A stretch of 19,815 nucleotides of DNA from JBEGQX01 sp041180805 (GTDB taxonomy: Bacteria > Planctomycetota > Planctomycetia > Gemmatales > Gemmataceae). Position 1 is the stretch's first letter, and the number at the start of each line of letters is the position of its first letter. Below, piece after piece: positions 4,892-13,447 of this stretch. The position numbers and the translations under genes were made by a program. The notes beneath the pieces were generated by a model. It ran no database searches, had not been told where the DNA came from, and worked only from the letters and a program-made list of their open reading frames with translations. The stretch covers positions 1 through 19,815 of the forward strand of contig JBEGQX010000314.1 of NCBI GenBank assembly GCA_041180805.1. The letters are read 5' to 3'.

Positions 4892-7639
4892 TCAATTCTG
4901 GTTCTTGTTTTCTGCCTGTGGGGGGGCTTTTTCCTTAGCCTCGGCTTCTTTTTCCATGGGAGGCTTGGGAGGCGCGAATCCTGGCACTGGTCCCGGGAAT
5001 TCAATCAAGCGTTTGCCCGTGGTTGCAGGCCCCGGCCTTAATGCCGCAACAATACTGGAGAAGAACAGTGTAAGACTTGGGTCTCCCTGAGGTTGCAAAC
5101 ATGCCCTTTCCAGCACGGTCACCTCTTCCAGGGACATCAGAATTCCATTCTTTTGAATGTGCCTGGTAAGAGAACCAGAAGCGGCAATACGCACTGGTGC
5201 CGGGCGCTTTCCATCCATGACAATCGCAGCAAGTTCTGGCTGAACTCTGCCCAGGGATAGCTGGCCAAGTGCCTCAATCAGGGGAATCATTGCCGGGTCA
5301 GAGAGCCTACCCGGGGTTAACGCGCTTATTAAAGCAGTGGTTGCTGGTCGGGCATCATAACCGGGGAACTCGCCCTTTGTGATTCTGGAAAGAAAGTACA
5401 CAGCATTTTCAGCATAGACTTTTCTTTCCTCTTCAGAAAGAACAGGAGCGCCTATCTCGTCCACAACAAGATGGATATCCCTTCCCAAGGCTTGTGGATC
5501 GGTCAAATGTCCTGAAGAAACCACCCGAATATTGGATTCCTTCTGAAAATGCCTTCTTAGCGAATCCGCACGCTTGCGGCCTTCCAGCGCATACTCATCA
5601 CCAATCGCAGCCTTCATTTTGAATAAAGCCTCTTCATCCTGGATGGTTTTGATAATACCAAGGTGATTTCGTCGAAGAAGCTGAAGTGCATTTTTAAAGG
5701 CCTCCTCCGCATTCTCAACCCCCTCGGCATAATCTTTTTCGATCTTACCCAATGCGTTGTAATAATCTTCCGATTTGCGGGCTTCTTTGAGCTCCTTTTG
5801 GCGGCGAACTTCCAGGTTATTCAAATCCCTCTGAAATTCCTCCTCGATGGGTTTTCTATCTTTTTTGTATTGCGCCACCAACGGTTCTATCTGCTCCAAG
5901 CGGCGCATGACATTGCCATAACGATCCACCAAATCCCTTGAGGCGTTACCTTCCGGTACCGCAGCCAGGAAGATCGGTAACCGGGCGGCGTAGGATTCTG
6001 ATTTAATACCACTCAATAAATGGTGTAAACCAGGATCCGCCAGTGTGGAATCTAGAAAGATGGCGTCAATATCCGAGGCTTTTTCCAGCCTTCGTAATGT
6101 TTCATAACCATTGGCAGCCAGCACCGGATCCATGCCGGCATTCCTTACCGCCGCAACCACCTGATGTCGCCAGTCCAGATTATTAACCGCAACCAGAACA
6201 CGAGCCTTGCCCATGCTGACGGGTTCCATGCGCAGCGCCCTTCCGAGAACTTCCACGACCTGTGCGCTGGCATTCGCCTTCTGGCTTCCCGGAATGCGAA
6301 GCATTGAAAAAGCGGCATCTAATTCAACCCGCCTGTCCCCATAATTTAATGCGGCAACCAAAACAGGAACCCTGGATCCACGGGGCATAATCGCTTTCAC
6401 TTCAGCGATATCGCCCAAAGCACGGGTGATGGCAAGAACCACTGCTGTATTCTTTTCCGACAGCGCCCTTTCCATCACACGGATGAGAAGATCGGGATTA
6501 ACCACACTAAGCAACTGATGCAAGGCAGGGTTGGAACGAATCAAAGGTATGCGGATATCCGTCTGTGCCATGTGCCCCTGAATATTATTCAGAAGCTGAA
6601 GTGCCTGGGCATCGACATTCAACGGATCAAGGATCAAAGCTTGGGAACAATACCTTTGGCAATAATAGGCATTAGCCCGTTTCACATCCACAGTCTTAAG
6701 TTCAGGCCAGCCTTGAACCACCTTCATGCCATCCCAACGCCAGATATTCACGCTGGCGGGGTTGGGATAATGCACCTTGCCCTTGTAGTATTTTTCCGCA
6801 AGCACAACCAGTTCCGTTCTCGGGTTGGGGAGTGTGCTGGGGTCGGCGTTGGTAAGGGTGGCTATGGCCTGTCTTGCCTTCTTACGAACCGCCTCGTTGC
6901 GTCTTTCATCGCCAAAAACAAACCAAAGTTCGTTCACAGCCTGCATGGAACCACGCGATACCAGAACATCAATCAGGTCTGCCTGGACTTCCGCGGAAGC
7001 CCCCTCCAAGGCTGCAATAATCGGACCTTCCACCTCGGAACCCAACTTCCGGAATAAATCCACCAGTATCGCCCGCTCACCCGCACCACGCATGTTCATT
7101 TCATCAATAAGCAACGGAACAGCCCCTGCCCCGCTTCTGTATAGTTCCTTGTAGGCAAAAGCCCTTTCCTGGGCATTCCCTGCCAATTGACCAATCAACT
7201 TGGTAATACGCTGGGGATCTTGCAACCTCTTCATGGAAGTTGTGCCAGCCAGATGGATGAACTCCTCCGCCTCTTTTTTCGCCCTTTCATTCATTGCCTT
7301 GTCATCCGACCATCGAGTGACAAGCCTTAGTTTGAAAATGGAATTCAGCGTGACCTTGTCCACCAGCGAGGCAATATCCTCATCGGGGAATTTCTTCTCG
7401 GTCAACTCATGCAGATATTTGGCGGCAAACTCATACTTGCCCACATCCAACTCAAAGTCGATCGCTTCCCAGAAATCAAAAATGGTCGTGGGTGCCTTGA
7501 AGAATTGACGATACCCCTCCCTGCGGGCATCGGGCCCTTTGGGAGTATCCTCTTTGGCTTCCTGCGAAGTGGCTGGGAAAGCCAGAAACATCACTCCCAA
7601 AACGCAAGCTCCAAGACGGGCTGCCCATATCTTCTTCAT
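4892..7639 (-). CDS. Large exported HEAT-repeat-like protein with embedded receiver-like domain and coiled coil
   Basis: The 915-residue protein of unknown function has a signal peptide at 1-25 (KK, hydrophobic core, PATS-Q), so export to the periplasm or outside is likely. Residues about 150-265 and 375-475 hold helical HEAT-type repeats (for example AVPLLIDEM and VPVLVAALNYGDRRVELDAA). A TPR-like helix pair lies near 320-350. Residues 478-562 read like a CheY-type receiver: KARVLVAVNN at beta-1, with N486/N487 replacing the acidic pair, and IFLDS with D530 in the acceptor position. A charged coiled coil follows at about 580-655, then further helical repeats at about 765-870, and a Pro/Lys/Glu-rich tail from 884. 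The ATG at 7639 is chosen over the GTG at 7666 because it has GGAG seven bases upstream and begins the signal peptide. It sits 32 bases after lysA and is coupled to the deacetylase gene. A scaffold role is inference only. Confidence 0.85.
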   Translation of the reverse strand: MKKIWAARLGACVLGVMFLAFPATSQEAKEDTPKGPDARREGYRQFFKAPTTIFDFWEAIDFELDVGKYEFAAKYLHELTEKKFPDEDIASLVDKVTLNSIFKLRLVTRWSDDKAMNERAKKEAEEFIHLAGTTSMKRLQDPQRITKLIGQLAGNAQERAFAYKELYRSGAGAVPLLIDEMNMRGAGERAILVDLFRKLGSEVEGPIIAALEGASAEVQADLIDVLVSRGSMQAVNELWFVFGDERRNEAVRKKARQAIATLTNADPSTLPNPRTELVVLAEKYYKGKVHYPNPASVNIWRWDGMKVVQGWPELKTVDVKRANAYYCQRYCSQALILDPLNVDAQALQLLNNIQGHMAQTDIRIPLIRSNPALHQLLSVVNPDLLIRVMERALSEKNTAVVLAITRALGDIAEVKAIMPRGSRVPVLVAALNYGDRRVELDAAFSMLRIPGSQKANASAQVVEVLGRALRMEPVSMGKARVLVAVNNLDWRHQVVAAVRNAGMDPVLAANGYETLRRLEKASDIDAIFLDSTLADPGLHHLLSGIKSESYAARLPIFLAAVPEGNASRDLVDRYGNVMRRLEQIEPLVAQYKKDRKPIEEEFQRDLNNLEVRRQKELKEARKSEDYYNALGKIEKDYAEGVENAEEAFKNALQLLRRNHLGIIKTIQDEEALFKMKAAIGDEYALEGRKRADSLRRHFQKESNIRVVSSGHLTDPQALGRDIHLVVDEIGAPVLSEEERKVYAENAVYFLSRITKGEFPGYDARPATTALISALTPGRLSDPAMIPLIEALGQLSLGRVQPELAAIVMDGKRPAPVRIAASGSLTRHIQKNGILMSLEEVTVLERACLQPQGDPSLTLFFSSIVAALRPGPATTGKRLIEFPGPVPGFAPPKPPMEKEAEAKEKAPPQAENKNQN

Positions 7640-7671
7640 GACTATTCTCCGGGAGAAGTCTTTCACACCGT

Positions 7672-8970
7672 TTAGGAGGCGGAAGACATTGCATCCAATT
7701 CCGGTCCAACAAGGTCCTGGTAAGTTTCTCTTCTGCGAATCAAGGTACTATGATTTCCATCCACAAGAACTTCCGCTGCCCTGAGCCTGCTGTTGTAGTT
7801 GGAACTCATGGCCATGCCGTAGGCACCCGCGCTGAAAGTGGCCAAAAGATCCCCACGATTTAATGGAGGCAGGCAACGTCCCTTTGCCAGGAAATCACCA
7901 GATTCACAAACCGGCCCCACTACATCAACCTTCATGGTACCGGGGATCTCCGCCTCGTAATCCTCGGGAAGATTCGGGAATTGCGAGGAGGGTTCCGCCG
8001 GCCAGATGCGATGAAAAGAATCGTACAAAGTGGGACGAATCAGGTCGTTCATGGCGGCATCCTGAATGACAAAGTTCTTGCCACCGGATTCCTTTTTAAA
8101 GATCACCCTGCTAAGCAACAGACCGGCATTACCAACAATAAAACGACCTGGTTCAAGCACCAGCCTGCACCCAGCCTGCTTAACCGCGGGAACAATCACC
8201 TCGGCAAAAGCCCTGGCAGGTTGCGCTTCTTGCTTGCGATAGTGAATCCCGAATCCGCCACCCATGTTCATCACAGTTATCTGGTGTCCCTGCTGGCGAA
8301 GCTTCTCTATAAGCACGAGTGCTTTTGCAACTCCAAGACGATAGGGCTCCACCGAAAGAATCGGAGACCCAAGATGCATATGAAGGCCAATCACCTTCAC
8401 ACCTGAATGACCAAGAATGCCCTTGGCCACATCCAAAACGGTCTCGATATCCAATCCAAACTTCACACCCTTCACGCTTGTGTCTGTCTTGGCGTGGGTC
8501 TTGGGGGGAAGGTCCGGGTTTACACGAAGCGCCGCATGCGCCACCTTGCCCATGGATTTGGCAACATTGCCAAGGTTGTGAAGTTCCTCCTCGCTTTCGA
8601 CATTGAAGAGAAACACATTGTTTTCAAGTGCCGTGCGTATTTCAGGATCCGTCTTGCCCACACCTGCAAAGACAATGTTTTCACCCTTGCTACCCGCAAC
8701 CAGGGCGCGATGCAGTTCCCCGCCACTGGTAACATCAAAACCAGAACCATGCTCACGCATCAGCTTGCAGATGGAAATATTGCCATTAGTCTTCACGGAA
8801 TAGCAGATCAGGGGATCCACTTCCTTGAAAGCTTCCTGAATAGATTTAAGGTGATGAAGAAGCGTGGCCTTGCTGTAAATGTAAAGCGGTGTGCCATACC
8901 TTTCAGCAAGTTTGGAAACCGGGATATCCTCACAGTGAAGAACGCGATTGCGGTAGGAAAAATGATCCAT
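7672..8970 (-). CDS. lysA: Diaminopimelate decarboxylase
   Basis: PLP enzyme of the cytoplasm that converts meso-diaminopimelate to L-lysine, the last step of the pathway. It has 432 residues, the usual length. The alanine-racemase-like barrel carries the PLP lysine in CYSVKTN (K60). The phosphate-binding glycines are in MGGGFG (236-241), and EPGRF is at 273-277. The C-terminal domain has the active-site CESGD (355-359) with C355, followed by GAYGMAMSSNYNSR. Several motifs are slightly off the proteobacterial norm (GLHMHLGSP for GIHxHIGSQ), as expected for a distant lineage. The ATG at 8970 (MDHFSYRN) is preferred over the GTG at 9036, whose extra 22 residues look unlike the family. It lies between argH (81 bases upstream) and the HEAT-protein gene, suggesting shared transcription. 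Confidence 0.96.
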   Translation of the reverse strand: MDHFSYRNRVLHCEDIPVSKLAERYGTPLYIYSKATLLHHLKSIQEAFKEVDPLICYSVKTNGNISICKLMREHGSGFDVTSGGELHRALVAGSKGENIVFAGVGKTDPEIRTALENNVFLFNVESEEELHNLGNVAKSMGKVAHAALRVNPDLPPKTHAKTDTSVKGVKFGLDIETVLDVAKGILGHSGVKVIGLHMHLGSPILSVEPYRLGVAKALVLIEKLRQQGHQITVMNMGGGFGIHYRKQEAQPARAFAEVIVPAVKQAGCRLVLEPGRFIVGNAGLLLSRVIFKKESGGKNFVIQDAAMNDLIRPTLYDSFHRIWPAEPSSQFPNLPEDYEAEIPGTMKVDVVGPVCESGDFLAKGRCLPPLNRGDLLATFSAGAYGMAMSSNYNSRLRAAEVLVDGNHSTLIRRRETYQDLVGPELDAMSSAS

Positions 8971-9051
8971 GAATGTCCGTCCATTAAACAAGGGTCCCTG
9001 GATGGATCTCGGCGCTACATACGCTAAGATCGTCACACAAGGCCCATGTTA

Positions 9052-10428
9052 TCAGGCCAGACGATCTTGCCAAAGGGTCACCTGTTTTGCCACCAAGGCA
9101 GGTGCAGTGGACCCAAAGGACTTGAAAGCCTCCAGCGCGCGGGAAACTCCTAATATGTTGTATACCCCGCGGGAGAGCCCCGGGTGGATTTCTTCGAATG
9201 CTTCCGGGGGTAATTGAGCCAGCGTGCACCCCTTTTGTTCACACGACCTTACCAGTTTGCCAACTGCCTCGTGTGCCGATCGCATCGGCATTCCCTGCTG
9301 TATCAGATATTCCATGAATGTGGTGGCATCCAGAAATCCCTGTTCCAATCTGGCCCGAATGCTCTCAAGTCGAAAAGTGGTACCATCCACCAGGGGCGAA
9401 GCCAGGTCCAGTGAGGCGGCAACCGTGTCAAAGGCGTCAAAAAGTGCCACCTTGTCTTCCTGGAGATCACGATTGTAGGCAAGCGGCAAACCCTTCACCA
9501 TCACCATCAGGTGGGTCAGGCTGGCAATTACCCTGCCGGTTTTCCCACGCATTAGCTCCAGAACATCTGGATTTTTCTTGTGGGGCATAATGCTGGAGCC
9601 CGTACAGAACGAATCAGGCAGGTCTAGAAAATTAAACTCGGTCGTCGACCATAGGATCCATTCCTCGCTCCACCCACCAAGATGCAGGGCAATCTGCACC
9701 AGGCAGCCTAGAAACTCGACAAGAAAATCCCTATCCGACGAAACATCCAGGCTGTTGGCAGCAACAACATCAAACCCCAGAATTTCCGCAACCCGTTGTC
9801 GGTTGATGGGCAAAGAAGTGCCCGCAAGAGCCGCCGCGCCCAAAGGAAGGATGTTGACCCTTTTGCGGCAGTCTGAAAGGCGGTCACGGTCACGCTGAAA
9901 CTTTTCCACATAAGCCAGGAAATAGTGGCTCGCAAGAACAGGCTGCGCTCTTTGCAGATGCGTATAACCCGGCAGCACCACCTCATGATTCTTGCGCGCT
10001 GATTCCACCAGGCTACGCTGAAGAATCTTTAACTTTTCATCCAGAACGCCTATCGACTCACGAACCCAAAGCTTTACATCGGTAATCACCTGATCATTAC
10101 GGCTTCGTGCTGTGTGAAGTTTTCTGCCAACATCCCCAAGTTTCTTGATTAGCGCGGACTCGATGTGCGTGTGAATGTCTTCCAAGCTTGTGGAGTATTC
10201 AAAATTGCCTTGATCGATCAGGTCGCCAATTTCATCCAGCGCCTTATGAATCTGGCCAGCCTCAGTCACGGTGATTAAACCACACTCGGAAAGCATGGTT
10301 GAATGGGCCTTGGACGCCTGAATATCATGCTTCCAAAGCCGTTGGTCATAACTAATCGATTCGGTGTAATGCTCGACCCGCTGATCGGTTCCACCAGTAA
10401 ATCTTCCGCCCCAGGTTTTTCCACTCAT
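9052..10428 (-). CDS. argH: Argininosuccinate lyase
   Basis: Homotetrameric cytoplasmic enzyme that splits argininosuccinate into arginine and fumarate, the last step of arginine synthesis. At 458 residues it is of standard length. The fumarase/aspartase-superfamily signature GSSIMPHKKNP (277-287) is complete, with the catalytic serine in GSS and the lysine in the flexible loop. GYTHLQRAQP (154-163) carries the second conserved histidine region, and ARSRND (107-112) is present. MSGKTWGGRF at 10428 is the usual family start, with AAGG seven bases upstream; the longer frame to 10473 adds 15 unsupported residues. It is followed by lysA after 81 bases and preceded by aspS after 98 bases. No argG lies in the window. 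Confidence 0.97.
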   Translation of the reverse strand: MSGKTWGGRFTGGTDQRVEHYTESISYDQRLWKHDIQASKAHSTMLSECGLITVTEAGQIHKALDEIGDLIDQGNFEYSTSLEDIHTHIESALIKKLGDVGRKLHTARSRNDQVITDVKLWVRESIGVLDEKLKILQRSLVESARKNHEVVLPGYTHLQRAQPVLASHYFLAYVEKFQRDRDRLSDCRKRVNILPLGAAALAGTSLPINRQRVAEILGFDVVAANSLDVSSDRDFLVEFLGCLVQIALHLGGWSEEWILWSTTEFNFLDLPDSFCTGSSIMPHKKNPDVLELMRGKTGRVIASLTHLMVMVKGLPLAYNRDLQEDKVALFDAFDTVAASLDLASPLVDGTTFRLESIRARLEQGFLDATTFMEYLIQQGMPMRSAHEAVGKLVRSCEQKGCTLAQLPPEAFEEIHPGLSRGVYNILGVSRALEAFKSFGSTAPALVAKQVTLWQDRLA

Positions 10429-10512
10429 GAGAATGCCTTGGAGAAATCTAGTTAAAAGGGGAACAAAAACCATTCGCCAATGTTCGGGGGTTCATACCAT
10501 GCCCAGTTGAAA

Positions 10513-10528
10513 AATCACACGAGTGATT
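10513..10528 (-). terminator. Short hairpin at the aspS stop, possible weak terminator
   Basis: On the minus strand AATCAC-TCGT-GTGATT forms a 6-base-pair stem with a 4-base loop, followed directly by TTT. It begins inside the TAA stop of aspS. The stem is AT-rich and the T tract is short, so only partial termination before argH is likely. Confidence 0.4.
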
Positions 10529-12329
10529 ATAACCCCAGTTCCTTCAACTGTTTGGCATCCACAGGCGCAGGGGCCCCGGTCATCAAGTCGCGAGCCTTTT
10601 GATTCTTTGGGAAGGCAATCACATCTCGGATATTGGAGGTACCCGCCAGAATCATTGCCCAGCGATCCAAACCCAGTGCAATGCCACCATGCGGGGGCGC
10701 ACCAAACTTCAGGGCATCCAAAAGGAATCCAAACCTGGCTCTTGCCTGTTCTTCCGTCATGCCAAGGCATTTGAACAATTGCGCCTGAACCTCTGGATTA
10801 TGAATACGAATGCTGCCACCGCCACATTCATAACCATTGATGACCAGATCATAAGCTTGTGCAAGAACTGCACCCGGGTCGGACTCCAGCTTGGAAATAT
10901 CCTCGGCTCTTGGTGAAGTAAATGGGTGATGGTTTGCCACCCAGCGTTTCTCCTCTGCGTCGTGAATGAACGAGGGAAAATCCACAACCCAGCATATGTT
11001 GTAAACACCCTGAAGATTGTCCATTAGCCCGATAATTTGCGCCACATGAAGGCGCAGGGCACCCAATGCCCCTGCCACAACATCTTCTTTGTCGGCAACC
11101 ATCAAAATAAGATCGCCATCCTTGCAACCAAACCTGGCTTTCAGGTCGGCCTGGACATCCGCCGGGAAGAACTTTTCGATAGAGGACACAAATTTATCGC
11201 CCTCCACTTTCAGCCAGGCAACGCCCTTGGCTCCGGACTGTGCCGCAAACTCGGAGAGTTTTCCACCCGGCTTAAGATCGGTATTGGAGAATTTCGAAGC
11301 CCCCCCCTTTGCACAAATACCACGCAGTCTGCCACCGCTGGCAATCGCATCCTTGAACACCTTGAATTCGGTGCGAGGTGCAAGGTCACTCAGTTCGACG
11401 ATTTCCATTCCAAACCTGAGGTCGGGCTTGTCGCTACCATACTTCAGCATGGCTTCCGCATAAGAAAGCCTTTGGAAAGGGATGGGAATCTTCACACCAA
11501 GGCATTGTTCAAAAACCTCAACGGAAAGACCTTCAATCACTCGCAGAACATCCTCCTGTTGCACGAAGGACATTTCGAGATCCAACTGGGTGAATTCCGG
11601 CTGACGATCGGCCCGAAGATCCTCATCTCTCAAGCAACGGGCAATCTGGAAATATTTGTCGTAGCCTGCCACCATCAACAATTGTTTGTAAATCTGTGGC
11701 GACTGAGGCAATGCATACCAAGCCTCGGGCCACACACGACTGGGAACCAAATAATCCCTGGCACCTTCCGGAGTACTGCGACCCAAGAGCGGCGTTTCCA
11801 GTTCCAAGAAACCCAGCTTATCCAGATAATCTCGAATCACCTTGTTCATGCGATGTCGCATCACCAGAGTTTTTTGCAAACTTGGCCTGCGCAGATCGAG
11901 ATAACGATACTGAAGCCGGATATCCTCGCCTGCAAGCTCCTCACCAGGAAATTCAGTCACTTCAAAAGGCGGAGTCGGGCATGCATTCAAAAGCCGCATT
12001 TCCAAGGCAACAATTTCCACTTCGCCAGTCGCATGGTCAGGATTTTCTTTCCCAGGCAACCTGCGACGCACCTTACCTCTTACCGAGATCACAAACTCCC
12101 TGCCGAGTTTCTCAGCAGCTTGATAGAGTCCGGGGTTTTTCTCATCCAATTCAAAAACCACCTGGGTAATTCCGTAGCGGTCTCGCAGATCAATAAAAAC
12201 CTGCTGGCCGTAACCGCGGTACGCATTTACCCAGCCATTCAAAGTGACCTCGCCACCAACGTCTGAAGCTCTTATGCCATCGCAAGTTATGGAACGGCGC
12301 CAATTGTTTTCAAGACTGGAATTGCTCAC
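10527..12329 (-). CDS. aspS: Aspartyl-tRNA synthetase
   Basis: Class II synthetase that charges tRNA-Asp with aspartate in the cytoplasm. At 600 residues it has the bacterial-type architecture. An N-terminal OB-fold anticodon-binding domain (about 27-110, VTLNGWVNAYR then VFIDLRDR) comes first. Motif 1 follows around ETPLLGRSTPEGARDYLVPSR, then motif 2 around FQIARCLRDEDLRADRQPEF. The bacterial GAD insertion domain comes next, and motif 3, ALGLDRWAMILAG, lies near the end. The C-terminus, MTGAPAPVDAKQLKELGL, is typical. The start is a GTG at 12329 with AGAGG about eight bases upstream; no ATG fits the family N-terminus. At the position that separates discriminating from non-discriminating bacterial enzymes in the OB fold, this protein has Tyr (RGYGQQ), so its tRNA specificity is not obvious. 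Confidence 0.97.
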   Translation of the reverse strand: MSNSSLENNWRRSITCDGIRASDVGGEVTLNGWVNAYRGYGQQVFIDLRDRYGITQVVFELDEKNPGLYQAAEKLGREFVISVRGKVRRRLPGKENPDHATGEVEIVALEMRLLNACPTPPFEVTEFPGEELAGEDIRLQYRYLDLRRPSLQKTLVMRHRMNKVIRDYLDKLGFLELETPLLGRSTPEGARDYLVPSRVWPEAWYALPQSPQIYKQLLMVAGYDKYFQIARCLRDEDLRADRQPEFTQLDLEMSFVQQEDVLRVIEGLSVEVFEQCLGVKIPIPFQRLSYAEAMLKYGSDKPDLRFGMEIVELSDLAPRTEFKVFKDAIASGGRLRGICAKGGASKFSNTDLKPGGKLSEFAAQSGAKGVAWLKVEGDKFVSSIEKFFPADVQADLKARFGCKDGDLILMVADKEDVVAGALGALRLHVAQIIGLMDNLQGVYNICWVVDFPSFIHDAEEKRWVANHHPFTSPRAEDISKLESDPGAVLAQAYDLVINGYECGGGSIRIHNPEVQAQLFKCLGMTEEQARARFGFLLDALKFGAPPHGGIALGLDRWAMILAGTSNIRDVIAFPKNQKARDLMTGAPAPVDAKQLKELGL

Positions 12330-12369
12330 GGGTACAACCTCTTCAAAGATTTCATCGCATATGAATGAA

Positions 12370-12399
12370 ATTCTATGAAAATGGCGGAAATGGTGTCTA
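12370..12399 (-). promoter_or_regulatory. Candidate sigma-70-type promoter of aspS
   Basis: On the minus strand, TAGACA (12399-12394) is followed after 18 bases by TAGAAT (12375-12370). Each hexamer matches its consensus at five of six positions. The implied start near 12362 would give a leader of about 33 bases before the GTG. Confidence 0.4.
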
Positions 12400-12444
12400 A
12401 ATAAGGTGATTTGCAGTCAAAAATCCGGTTTTCAATGACTGGAC

Positions 12445-12467
12445 GGATGGGATTATTCCCACTATCC
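12445..12467 (-). terminator. Imperfect hairpin after the DUF1559 gene
   Basis: The stem TGGGA/TCCCA has a 4-base loop and is extended by GGA/TCC across a small bulge. It lies about 20 bases past the DUF1559 stop. There is no T tract, so it could be an mRNA-stabilising structure or chance rather than an intrinsic terminator. Confidence 0.28.
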
Positions 12468-12486
12468 TTCGCACATAAAATGCAGC

Positions 12487-13419
12487 TTAGTAATTGTCCA
12501 CCACTTCGCCGCCCTTGGCTGTTCCCAAGGCGCGATAAGTGGCAATGGCTATGTTGTTATTAATGAAACGAATTCCCCCATCTGCCATACCCACATTAAC
12601 ACCGCCAGAATGATTGCTTCTAAGAAACATGGAAGAAGCATTGCTGGTAGTCGCAGCGGTACATGGGGGGTTGGGCTTATTAGCATCGCAATTTTGCGGT
12701 GGAACATCAGGCGTACTGGAATTAGGACCGGCAAAGGTAGTGAAGCCACTTGCGGGCCCCCACCAAGCAAATCCCCTGAGATCAGCCCTTTTACCTTGAA
12801 TCATTTCGCCAAACATTAAAGTATTTGATGTTCCATCGGTAATATGAAGCAATGGTGTTCCAACATTCGGGGCAAATGGCGCCCCACCAAAAGTTACCGT
12901 TACCCCTCCAATAGTGATGGTAGGCAACTGATAAATCGATGTGTTGCCGTAATTCACGCCATAATTATGCGAAGTCATGCTGTTAATAGGTGAATTTGGC
13001 TCATCGGAAGGACAAGTCATTACTGCGTACCTGCGCTGGGTTACCTGTAGGTTCACACCTGCAGCGTACCTTGGACCGGTACTGTCATCCCCACCATAAT
13101 TTTGGTAAATCTTGTAAGCGGCTTCCTGCTCGATGTAAGGCAATATAGCCACCTGCCAAGTTCCCCAACAGCAATACTGATCGCCATAATTTACGGTTCC
13201 GGGCGACATGCCCGCGGGCAGGGTTTTATGGGCATCGTGGTAACCATGCATTCCAAGGGTCAATTGCTTGAGATTGTTCTGACATTTGACCCGGGCAGCA
13301 GCTTCACGCACTTTCTGAACCGCTGGCAACAGCAAGCCAATCAAAATCGCAATAATTGCAATCACCACCAGCAACTCGATCAGGGTAAAACCCTTGGAAA
13401 TTCCATGTTTTGCGTTCAT
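12487..13419 (-). CDS. DUF1559 protein with prepilin-type N-terminal cleavage/methylation motif
   Basis: Pseudopilin-like protein of the DUF1559 family, a group strongly expanded in planctomycetes and of unknown function. From the ATG at 13419 it has 310 residues. The leader MNAKHGISKG is cut before F11, and the type IV pilin motif GFTLIELLVV follows, with Glu at mature position 5 and a hydrophobic helix to about residue 33. The family C-terminal motif H-x9-DG is at H270 to D280-G281 (NHSGG...MADGG). GGAG six bases upstream of 13419 and the leader's length fix the start; the longer frame to 13467 would run into the upstream lipoprotein gene. It probably needs a prepilin peptidase encoded elsewhere. 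It is 28 bases downstream of the lipoprotein gene, a common pairing for these families. Confidence 0.95.
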   Translation of the reverse strand: MNAKHGISKGFTLIELLVVIAIIAILIGLLLPAVQKVREAAARVKCQNNLKQLTLGMHGYHDAHKTLPAGMSPGTVNYGDQYCCWGTWQVAILPYIEQEAAYKIYQNYGGDDSTGPRYAAGVNLQVTQRRYAVMTCPSDEPNSPINSMTSHNYGVNYGNTSIYQLPTITIGGVTVTFGGAPFAPNVGTPLLHITDGTSNTLMFGEMIQGKRADLRGFAWWGPASGFTTFAGPNSSTPDVPPQNCDANKPNPPCTAATTSNASSMFLRSNHSGGVNVGMADGGIRFINNNIAIATYRALGTAKGGEVVDNY

Positions 13420-13447
13420 GTTCAACTCCGGGATTGATGCTTTGCCC

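Noticed and set aside
8407..9027. A 206-residue plus-strand reading frame
   Set aside because: It is antisense to lysA and shows no family features.
10429..10526. TTGGCG-N17-TTTTAA as an argH promoter
   Set aside because: The spacing is right but the -10 hexamer is poor; argH may simply be read through from aspS.
11037..12266. A 409-residue plus-strand reading frame
   Set aside because: It lies wholly antisense to aspS, whose motifs are complete; the translation is rich in His, Asn and Gln and has no recognisable domain, typical of a shadow frame.
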